Below are positions 16,646 through 22,335 of a stretch of 22,335 nt of DNA, in pieces (within the stretch, counting starts at the first letter, position 1; each line of letters begins with the position of its first letter). The position numbers were made by a program, and so were the translations under genes. Origin of the DNA: Ktedonobacteraceae bacterium (lineage in GTDB: Bacteria; Chloroflexota; Ktedonobacteria; Ktedonobacterales; Ktedonobacteraceae); contig JADBKA010000067.1 of the NCBI GenBank assembly GCA_014896635.1, positions 1-22,335 of the forward strand, read 5' to 3'. The notes below the pieces were generated by a model that was not told where the DNA came from, did not search any database, and saw only the letters and a program-made list of their open reading frames with translations.

Positions 16646-17938
16646 TCAATCCACCCCTAGCAGCGATGCCGCTGCCAGGGCCATGACTTTTATAGCCTGT
16701 AGCAAATCGACGATTGCCAGTGATTCGTCGATGATGTGCGTCTGCGTGATTTCGCCGGGGCCGTAGATGATGCATTGCTCAATGCCGGCGTTGTGGACTA
16801 CGAAACGCTGATCGTCGCTGCCGGGACTGCACACATAACCGGGCGCGCGGCCAAGTACCTGCTGGACTGCCTGGGTGAAGGCGCTGACCAGGGGAGTATC
16901 GGCGCTGACCCAGGTTGGCTCGGTCGCGTAGCGTTCGTGGTAGGCGTAGCGGAAATGATCCAGCTCTGTGGCCTGGCGTTCCAGCAACGTGAGTAGTTCG
17001 CGGCGGGTCTGCTCCAGCGTCTCATCTGTGACCAGACGGCGATCAAAAGCTACAGTGCAGTGGTCGGGGACACTGTTGACGTTGGCGCCGCCGGTGATGG
17101 TGTTAAACGAGAGGCTGGACGTACCGGCACCCTCTGGTATGACCGGGAAGCGGTTAGTACGCTGGCGCAGGCGTGGCACGAGTTCTTTTCTGGCCTCGGC
17201 GATGAAGTGTGCCATGTGTTCGATGGCGTTTACACCGCGTGCGGGCGTGCTGCCATGCGCTGGCTGGCCGAAGGTTGTGATTTCGCCCCAGATCGTGCCG
17301 CGATGTCCCAGGCAGATATTGTCAACATTCAGCGGTTCCGTGATGACCACATAATCGGTTTTGCCGCGCGCGATATAGCCATGCTCGACGAGATAGCTCA
17401 TCCCAGCATTGCGATTGCCAGTGCTCTCTTCATCGACGACGCCGCTCTGCTCGACGCTACCGCGCAACGTGAGTCCTGCCCGCCGGATGGCTTCTACTGC
17501 ATAGATCTGGGCGGTAAGACCGCCCTTCATGTCAGCCGCGCCGCGCCCGTAGATGCGCCCGTTACGCACTTCGCCGCCGAAAGGATCACTGCTCCAGCCA
17601 GGGCCGACAGGAACGACATCCATATGACCGTTGAAGTGAAGAACAGGTGAGGACTGCGTACCGCGCAGGCGTCCAATGACGTTAGTGCGTGGCCTGCCCT
17701 CGCCGTAAGGTGCCAGTTCCGCCACTTCTTCAGGCGTCAGTTCTATGTATTCGACGGCATAGCCGAGCGATGCGAGATGTTCGCCGATGTAGCGCGCGCA
17801 CTCAGGATACGCGCGGCCTGGCGGGTTAACGGTAGGGATACGTAGGAGACCTTGTAGAAAAGCGATGGCCTCGTCCTGCAAAACCTCTGCTGCTGCCGTA
17901 ATAGCCTGAATATGCTGTGCCTGGAGTTGTTCCGGCAT
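16646..17938 (-). CDS. M20 family metallo-hydrolase (ArgE/DapE-like deacylase)
   Basis: 430 residues. Two-metal site residues are all visible: HMD at 105-107, D136 in GAADMKGG, the DEES pair E170/E171, E201 in ITEPLN and H401 in QTHIIDES. A dimerisation/lid domain (about 210-320) carries GQPAHGSTPARGVNAIE. These enzymes remove acyl groups from amino acid derivatives, for example acetylornithine or succinyl-diaminopimelate, or cleave dipeptides. The neighbours are not arginine or lysine biosynthesis genes, so a salvage or degradative role is more likely. AGGAAGGAG lies about 12 bases before ATG, slightly far. First gene of the operon. Confidence 0.92.
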   Translation of the reverse strand: MPEQLQAQHIQAITAAAEVLQDEAIAFLQGLLRIPTVNPPGRAYPECARYIGEHLASLGYAVEYIELTPEEVAELAPYGEGRPRTNVIGRLRGTQSSPVLHFNGHMDVVPVGPGWSSDPFGGEVRNGRIYGRGAADMKGGLTAQIYAVEAIRRAGLTLRGSVEQSGVVDEESTGNRNAGMSYLVEHGYIARGKTDYVVITEPLNVDNICLGHRGTIWGEITTFGQPAHGSTPARGVNAIEHMAHFIAEARKELVPRLRQRTNRFPVIPEGAGTSSLSFNTITGGANVNSVPDHCTVAFDRRLVTDETLEQTRRELLTLLERQATELDHFRYAYHERYATEPTWVSADTPLVSAFTQAVQQVLGRAPGYVCSPGSDDQRFVVHNAGIEQCIIYGPGEITQTHIIDESLAIVDLLQAIKVMALAAASLLGVD

Positions 17939-17972
17939 GAGTATTGCTGGCTCCTTCCTCTTGAGACGATCC

Positions 17973-17984
17973 AGGAGATCTCCT
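17973..17984. promoter_or_regulatory. Perfect 12-bp palindrome upstream of the M20 operon
   Basis: AGGAGATCTCCT is fully self-complementary and lies 35 bases before the M20 start codon, inside a short AT-rich gap. A weak -10 (TACTAT) lies upstream, near 18030-18036. The position suits an operator for a dimeric regulator or a small leader hairpin, but no second copy was seen in the window and no regulator gene is adjacent. Confidence 0.3.
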
Positions 17985-18004
17985 CTCGTGAAATCGAAAG
18001 ATGT

Positions 18005-18023
18005 CTTCTCCAGTAATGAGAAG
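18005..18023 (-). terminator. Short hairpin after ecfT
   Basis: CTTCTC and GAGAAG pair over 6 bp with a 7-base loop (18005-18010 with 18018-18023). On the minus strand it lies 27 bases past the ecfT stop and is followed by a mildly T-rich stretch. It could be a weak terminator between the ECF operon and the M20 operon. The stem is short, so read-through is quite possible. Confidence 0.3.
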
Positions 18024-18049
18024 CTCTATATAGTAGAAAAAGTGTTTTT

Positions 18050-18886
18050 TTAAATGAAAGAGATAAAATTAACGATCAATATGCTCAGGCAAACGATGAT
18101 CGTAAAAGAGAGCGCCAGGGCATCAAAACGCGAGAAGCTGAGCGCGCGTCGTTTGCTGCGACGCCAGCCGGGACGGCTACCGTAGCAGCGCGCTTCCATT
18201 GCCACACTCAGGGCCTGGGCGCGTTTGAAGCCGCTGACGAAAAGCGGCACAAAAATTGGCGCGAGTTTGCGTATGCGCTGGAAGATGTTCCCCTGGTCGA
18301 AGCGAACGCCGCGCGCGGATTGCGCCTTGATCAATCGCTCCACCTCGGTGATCAGAATAGGGACAAACTTGAGCGCGATAACCAGTACCATGATGAAAGC
18401 ATTCACCGGGATATGCAGCTTCTGTAAGGGCGAGAGCAATGCTTCCAGGCCATCGGTGAGATCTACCAGCGATGTTGTAAACATCAGCATGGAGACGATA
18501 TAGTACAGGAAGAGCACACGCACCATGACCAGTGTGGTGAAGAGAATGCCCTCTTTCGAGACGTTGAAGATCCCCCACTGCCAGTAGACCGTCTGATGCG
18601 GGTCAGATGAGTAATAGAACAGGATGTTGACAACGTAGATGAAGGCCAGAAAACCCAGAAACGGCTTGAAGCTGCGCAGTACGTAGATGGTGGAAATGCG
18701 CGAAACGAACTGGATGACGGCGCAGAAGAGCAGACAGACGGCGAACGGAAGAAAGCGGTAAAGATACAGCGTGACTGCAATAAACAGTACAAAGCAGACA
18801 AGCTTTGTGCGCGGGTCCATGCGGGTGAGCGCCGAGCCATTGTTGATATACTGACCAAAGGTGATGTCGCGGGAAAGTTCAATCAT
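18050..18886 (-). CDS. ecfT: ECF transporter transmembrane component EcfT
   Basis: 278 residues with about five or six membrane segments. The two EcfT coupling-helix signatures are present: AQSARG at 188-193 and AMEARCYG at 229-235. These helices bind the two ATPases and transmit movement to the S component. The second motif has Cys in place of the usual Gly, a variant I recall from other EcfT proteins. The C-terminal part has a basic stretch (RPGWRRSKRRA) before the last membrane segment. The start overlaps the ecfA2 stop in an ATGA arrangement, with no strong ribosome site, which fits translational coupling. Last gene of the ECF operon. Confidence 0.95.
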   Translation of the reverse strand: MIELSRDITFGQYINNGSALTRMDPRTKLVCFVLFIAVTLYLYRFLPFAVCLLFCAVIQFVSRISTIYVLRSFKPFLGFLAFIYVVNILFYYSSDPHQTVYWQWGIFNVSKEGILFTTLVMVRVLFLYYIVSMLMFTTSLVDLTDGLEALLSPLQKLHIPVNAFIMVLVIALKFVPILITEVERLIKAQSARGVRFDQGNIFQRIRKLAPIFVPLFVSGFKRAQALSVAMEARCYGSRPGWRRSKRRALSFSRFDALALSFTIIVCLSILIVNFISFI

Positions 18887-19764
18887 AGGGATGAGATCTC
18901 GCTATCGGTTTTGATGGACGCTGTATGTTTGACGATCTCTTCTTCCAGCTCTGCCAGGTTCAGAATATCGGTGCGCATGCCAGGCATGATCTCGCGCAAG
19001 GTGAGTGCGATCCGCGTTGTCTCTGGCAGTGTGATATCGAGCTTTATGAGTAGATCGGCGTGTGCCAGGATTGTGCGCGGCGTACCGCTGAGCACCAGGC
19101 GTCCCTGGTCGAGGATGTGAATGGTGTCGGCGAGGTCGATCACGTCATCCAGGCCACTGGAAACGTAAATGATAGTTAGATTGTGGCGCTCTTTCAGTTC
19201 GCTGACCAGCGTCAGCAGTTCGCGCCGTCCCTGTGGGTCCAGGCCGGCAGTTGGCTCGTCGAAGATGATGACTTCAGGCTGCATCGCCAGTACGCCGGCG
19301 ATAGCCACGCGGCGCTTCTGTCCGCCGCTGAGCGCGTAAGTGTAGCGAGTGCGGTAGTCCTCGTAGGATAGCCCGACAGTCTCCAGGGAATCCTTGACGA
19401 GACGGCGTGACTCGGCCAGCGAAACACCTTTACGACGTGGGCCGAAAGAAACATCTTTGCCAACCGTCTCCTCAAAGATCTGCGACTCCGGGGACTGGAA
19501 GACCACCCCGACGGCAGAGCGCAGGCGCTCAACGTCGAACGCAGGTGAGGTGACATCCAGCCTTTCAAAGAAAAACGTGCCGGGGGCCGGCTTGATCAAG
19601 CCGGCCAGCAAGTCTACCAGTGTGGACTTGCCTGCCCTGGTCGGCCCGACCAGGGCCGTGACCTGCCGCTCCGGCAGCGAGAGCGAGATGCCGCGCAGGG
19701 CTTCCTGAGCGAAAGGAGTTCCGCGCAGATAGGTATGAGAGACGTTTTTCAACTCGAAGAGCAT
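18883..19764 (-). CDS. ecfA2: ECF transporter ATPase EcfA2, lacking the switch histidine
   Basis: 293 residues from the ATG at 19764, where GAAGGA sits 6 bases upstream. A GTG at 19818 would add 18 residues inside the preceding gene and lacks such a site. Walker A GPTRAGKST at 40-48, Q90, signature LSGGQ at 145-149, Walker B IIFDEP with E170 and D-loop LDPQGR are all normal. The H-loop reads YVSSGLDD, with Ser203 where ECF ATPases have the switch His. The extra 60 residues at the C-terminus are typical of EcfA proteins. It overlaps ecfA1 by 16 bases and ecfT by 4. It should pair with EcfA1 as a heterodimer. Confidence 0.95.
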   Translation of the reverse strand: MLFELKNVSHTYLRGTPFAQEALRGISLSLPERQVTALVGPTRAGKSTLVDLLAGLIKPAPGTFFFERLDVTSPAFDVERLRSAVGVVFQSPESQIFEETVGKDVSFGPRRKGVSLAESRRLVKDSLETVGLSYEDYRTRYTYALSGGQKRRVAIAGVLAMQPEVIIFDEPTAGLDPQGRRELLTLVSELKERHNLTIIYVSSGLDDVIDLADTIHILDQGRLVLSGTPRTILAHADLLIKLDITLPETTRIALTLREIMPGMRTDILNLAELEEEIVKHTASIKTDSEISSL

Positions 19765-20588
19765 AGGCTGTCCTTCAATTGTTCGGTGGTTAAAATGACT
19801 TCTGGCAGGTGGCTCCACCCCCTGGCGCGCAGACGCTGGCCCAGGCGCGTGACCAGCGGCACATCCAATCCGACTTCTGCTAGCTCGTCGGCGCGGGCAA
19901 ACACCCCGGCGGGCGCATCATCCATCAGCACCCGTCCCTGGTGCATCACGATTACCCGCTGAAAAGCAGTGACTTCATGCATAAAGTGGGTGATATGAAT
20001 GACGGTGATGCTCTGCTCACGTGAAAGCTGCTGCACCGTCGCCAGCAGGTGGCGAGCGGTCTGGCCGGAGATCATCGTGGTCGGTTCGTCGAGCAGGAGA
20101 TAGCGGGGACGCATCGCCAGCACGCCGGCGATAGCCACGCGCTGCTTCTGTCCGACCGATAGCTCGCTGATCGCCATTGGTGCAAACGGCTCCAGGTGCA
20201 GCAGCGCCATTGCTTCCTGCACGCGCTGCTCGATCTCATGGCGTGGCAGAGCGAGGTTTTCGGGACCGAAGGCGATATCGTCGATGACGGTATTGGCGAT
20301 CAGTTGATCGTCTGGATTCTGGAAGACGATGCCAACGCGCTGGCGGATGTTCCAGAGATCCTCGCCTTTCGCATCGGTGCGCAGGCCATCGACCAGCACT
20401 GTGCCGCTGTCGGGCCGCAGGATCGCAGCGAGCATTTTGGCAAGCGTGCTTTTGCCAGATCCGTTCTGCCCGATGATCGCTACTGTTTCGCCTTCACGGA
20501 TGCGCAGGTCTACATTCTGAAGCGCAGGGGGAACATCCTGCTCCTCCTGCGCGCTGTAGTGAAACGTGACGTTGTTGACTTCGAGCAT
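19749..20588 (-). CDS. ecfA1: ECF transporter ATPase EcfA1, altered signature and D-loop
   Basis: 279 residues. Walker A GQNGSGKST at 40-48, Q90 in FQNPDDQ, Walker B LLLDEP with E168 and switch H201 in ITHFMHEV are normal. Two partner-facing elements are not: the signature reads LSVGQ (143-147) instead of LSGGQ, and the D-loop reads MISGQ with Ser174 where Asp is usual. These residues act on the ATP bound by the other subunit. The defects are therefore complementary to that of EcfA2. It begins 2 bases after the S-component stop. The ribosome site is weak, so coupling to the gene before is likely. Confidence 0.95.
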   Translation of the reverse strand: MLEVNNVTFHYSAQEEQDVPPALQNVDLRIREGETVAIIGQNGSGKSTLAKMLAAILRPDSGTVLVDGLRTDAKGEDLWNIRQRVGIVFQNPDDQLIANTVIDDIAFGPENLALPRHEIEQRVQEAMALLHLEPFAPMAISELSVGQKQRVAIAGVLAMRPRYLLLDEPTTMISGQTARHLLATVQQLSREQSITVIHITHFMHEVTAFQRVIVMHQGRVLMDDAPAGVFARADELAEVGLDVPLVTRLGQRLRARGWSHLPEVILTTEQLKDSLCSSS

Positions 20589-20590
20589 GG

Positions 20591-21199
20591 CTAGTAAGGC
20601 AACTCTTCCCGCGATTTCGTCTCCGGCGCTCGTACGTATCGTTTCTGTAGGATGTAGAAAACGCGCGCCAGGATAACGGTGATGATAGCGGCTACAATGG
20701 CCTCGACGGTGGCCTGTGGCAGGACTGTCAGTACAACAACGGGCTGGATATAGCCACGCAGGATAGCTATGCCCAGCACAAGCACCGTGTTGGTGGCCGA
20801 GCCAAGCACACCGGCAATGAGCGCAGCAACATCACGGTTCAGGCGAACACGGATCAGGCCGGCGAAAACTGCCCAGGCGACCAGGCCAATGAACAGGCGC
20901 GGCACGATAGCCACCAGTGGATCTTTAAAAAGAGGACTGGTGGCGCGCAGAAAACTAACCAGGCCAAAGACCAGGCCGGAGAAGATGCCGACGATTGGAC
21001 CACCGATCACGCCGCCCAGAATGGTCGGGATGTGCTCTGTCGTCGCGTTGCCAGTAGTATTAGGAACGGGAAAAAAGCCGATACCGGGGACAACGCCCAG
21101 GATGATGGTGATGGCCGCGAGCACGCCGGCAATCGCCAGGCGCTCGGTGGTGATGGCCCAGGGACCGCTAGTAGTGGTTTGTGGGGTGACTTTGCTCAA
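20591..21199 (-). CDS. ECF transporter substrate-binding S component
   Basis: 202 residues, mostly five or six membrane segments. The stretch with TTEHIPTILGG, the Gly-rich span GGPIVGIFSGLVFG and LFKDPLVAIVPRLFIG match the general ECF S-component pattern, in my judgement closest to the pantothenate/HMP-like group, but the vitamin cannot be named from sequence alone. The start is TTG: AAAGGAG at 21214-21208 lies 8 bases before it and no ATG or GTG fits better. It heads a four-gene operon with its own ATPases and EcfT, so this is a dedicated rather than shared transporter. No TPP, FMN or cobalamin riboswitch core is visible in its leader. Confidence 0.88.
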   Translation of the reverse strand: MSKVTPQTTTSGPWAITTERLAIAGVLAAITIILGVVPGIGFFPVPNTTGNATTEHIPTILGGVIGGPIVGIFSGLVFGLVSFLRATSPLFKDPLVAIVPRLFIGLVAWAVFAGLIRVRLNRDVAALIAGVLGSATNTVLVLGIAILRGYIQPVVVLTVLPQATVEAIVAAIITVILARVFYILQKRYVRAPETKSREELPY

Positions 21200-21235
21200 G
21201 TAAAATACTCCTTTGTCAATGACGACAGGCTGAGC

Positions 21236-21313
21236 TTACAAACTCACATGAAAGAAATTATGACGGAAAAAAACGACGTTGAGACCAGAGCGTGTGCGAA
21301 GATTCCTGAAAAT
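21236..21313 (-). other. Possible leader peptide frame in the S-component leader RNA
   Basis: In the 139-base leader, a near-perfect ribosome site AAGGAGG (21324-21318) is followed 4 bases later by ATT, a rare start codon. The frame runs 25 codons to a TAA at 21238-21236, ending 36 bases before the TTG of the S-component gene. The peptide would be rich in Phe, Arg, His and Val. No ATG, GTG or TTG is near this ribosome site. It may be a regulatory leader, part of an RNA structure or chance. Confidence 0.2.
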
Positions 21314-21344
21314 GGTACCTCCTTATAAACAAGAGATTATGTAA

Positions 21345-21373
21345 AGTATAAGAAGGAGAGCCTTCCCTGTCAA
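21345..21373 (-). promoter_or_regulatory. Near-consensus sigma-70 promoter of the ECF operon
   Basis: On the minus strand TTGACA (21373-21368) is followed after exactly 17 bases by TATACT (21350-21345), five of six -10 matches. Transcription should start near 21338. It lies between rpiA and the S-component gene, so the ECF operon can be expressed apart from rpiA. Confidence 0.8.
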
Positions 21374-21417
21374 GGAAAAGCGGCCCGCCTGCTGTATGCG
21401 ATTGAGGAAAGGAGAGA

Positions 21418-22110
21418 TCAAGGCAACGTCTGAACGCCGTCGGGGCCGCCGATCAGGGCCTGATTCGCCATATTGAGGAACAGACCCGTTTCCACCACGC
21501 CGATGATGCGGTGCATGAGCGCATCGAGTTCTTCTGGATCGCTAATGCCATTGGGGAAGGTGCAGTCAAGGATGATGTTATGGTTCTCCGTAATGAACGT
21601 GCTATCACCAAGCCGGCGCAGGGTCACGCTGGCTCCTAGCGATTCGAGATGCCTGCGGACGGGCGTGACTGCGAACGGAACAACCTCCACTGGCACAGGA
21701 GCGCGCTGGCCAAGCCGCTTCACCTGTTTGGTGATATCGGCGATGACGGTAAAGCGGCGCGAGGCTGAAGCGAGGACTTTTTCACGCAGGAGTGCACCGC
21801 CGCCTCCTTTGATCAGCCGTAACTGGGAGTCAATCTCATCCGCGCCGTCGATGTAGAGATCGAGGGCCGGATGGGCATCGAGTGTGGTGAGCGGGATGCC
21901 GAGGCTCGCGGCAAGATCAGCGGTTGCCTGGGATGACGGTACAGCTCCGATGAGATACAGATCCTCTTGCTCGATGCGCTGAGCGAGCGCGCGAATGAAG
22001 AACGCTGCTGTTGACCCCGTACCGAGGCCAATAATCATGTTATCCTCGATCATCGAAGCTGCTCTGATACCGGCCTGTCGCTTCCAGATGTCCTGCTGCT
22101 GGTAGACCAT
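21418..22110 (-). CDS. rpiA: Ribose-5-phosphate isomerase A
   Basis: 230 residues from the ATG at 22110, the normal length for RpiA. The longer open frame upstream is not RpiA-like and lacks a ribosome site, while AAAGG precedes this ATG by about 10 bases. The enzyme interconverts ribose 5-phosphate and ribulose 5-phosphate in the pentose phosphate pathway, in the cytoplasm. Motifs GLGTGSTA near 28-35, DGADE, the catalytic Lys/Gly run LIKGGGGALLREK and the C-terminal GVVETGLF are all present. It has its own promoter and is followed by that of the ECF operon, so linkage to the transporter may be only positional. Confidence 0.97.
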   Translation of the reverse strand: MVYQQQDIWKRQAGIRAASMIEDNMIIGLGTGSTAAFFIRALAQRIEQEDLYLIGAVPSSQATADLAASLGIPLTTLDAHPALDLYIDGADEIDSQLRLIKGGGGALLREKVLASASRRFTVIADITKQVKRLGQRAPVPVEVVPFAVTPVRRHLESLGASVTLRRLGDSTFITENHNIILDCTFPNGISDPEELDALMHRIIGVVETGLFLNMANQALIGGPDGVQTLP

Positions 22111-22130
22111 GATTGTGCCTGCCTTTCTCT

Positions 22131-22176
22131 GCTTGCGTGATGCATCGCGTCGATCTCTTCTCTGCCCGCTTGCGTG
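22131..22176 (-). repeat. Short direct repeats in the rpiA leader
   Basis: CACGCAAGC occurs at 22176-22168 and again at 22139-22131, each followed closely by CAGAGAA. The second copy adjoins the ribosome site of rpiA. It may be a small duplication of the start region or chance. Confidence 0.45.
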
Positions 22177-22236
22177 CAGGCGTCGCCAGTGATTGCTGGT
22201 AATCGCAAGGCGTAGATGCCAGCCTGTGTTTGTTGG

Positions 22237-22266
22237 AGTATAGCATCTTTTGGGAAACATGCACAA
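22237..22266 (-). promoter_or_regulatory. Candidate rpiA promoter with extended -10 box
   Basis: On the minus strand TGC precedes TATACT (22242-22237), an extended -10 arrangement. TTGTGC (22266-22261) lies 18 bases upstream as a weak -35 box with three matches. Transcription should start near 22230, giving a leader of about 120 bases with the direct repeats noted separately. Confidence 0.55.
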
Positions 22267-22335
22267 GATTGTGTTTCTGGTCTGATCATACGGCGACAAC
22301 TCTCCTGTGTCTAGCGGCCTGGAGAAGATGTATAT

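Noticed and set aside
17060..17650. 196-codon plus-strand open frame
   Set aside because: Antisense to the M20 hydrolase gene with complete metal ligands.
21200..21338. Known riboswitch (TPP, FMN, cobalamin, preQ1, THF) in the ECF leader
   Set aside because: None of the conserved core sequences I know for these classes could be found on the minus strand.
22111..22299. 63-codon N-terminal extension of rpiA
   Set aside because: It is unlike RpiA and basic, overlaps the likely promoter and gives a non-family length; the ATG at 22110 has a ribosome site.

Overview
The window is a moderately GC-rich bacterial chromosome segment. Apart from a possible gene tail at the far left, every gene lies on the minus strand, so it reads from right to left. 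I see no insertion sequences, phage genes, CRISPR arrays, tRNAs or rRNAs. Gene content and style suggest a large-genome soil or thermophilic bacterium, possibly Chloroflexota of the Ktedonobacteria type. That assignment is inference: no taxonomic marker gene is present.

Right part (about 22335 to 18050). rpiA (ribose-5-phosphate isomerase A) has its own promoter. A near-consensus sigma-70 promoter then drives a dedicated vitamin-type ECF transporter operon: substrate-binding S component (TTG start with a strong Shine-Dalgarno site), two ATPases and the transmembrane EcfT subunit, tightly packed or overlapping. The two ATPases carry complementary defects, which predicts one normal and one degenerate ATP site. 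A 139-nt leader precedes the S-component gene.

Middle part (17938 to 14155). A three-gene operon encodes an M20 family amidohydrolase/deacylase, an NAD(P)-dependent aldehyde dehydrogenase and an extended SDR sugar-nucleotide-type epimerase. It is preceded by a perfect 12-bp palindrome and followed by a strong GC-rich hairpin. The substrates cannot be read from sequence.

Left part (13887 to 144). Eight consecutive genes form what looks like one envelope-associated system. They are a 915-residue secreted and membrane-anchored protein of unknown family, an ABC-2 type ATPase and its permease, a Gln-rich triple-TM protein with GQQ repeats, a MoxR AAA+ ATPase, a DUF58 protein, a BatA-type VWA membrane protein and a 960-residue VWA / glutamine-amidotransferase-like / VWA membrane protein. 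MoxR ATPases are known to act on VWA-domain partners. Here two of four VWA-type domains keep the metal-binding MIDAS residues and two have lost them. A 16-bp perfect hairpin ends the operon. The exact job of the system is not known, and it is the best candidate here for an under-described system.

Start sites were revised from the longest open frames for rpiA (22110), ecfA2 (19764) and the aldehyde dehydrogenase (16629), from Shine-Dalgarno placement and family length.
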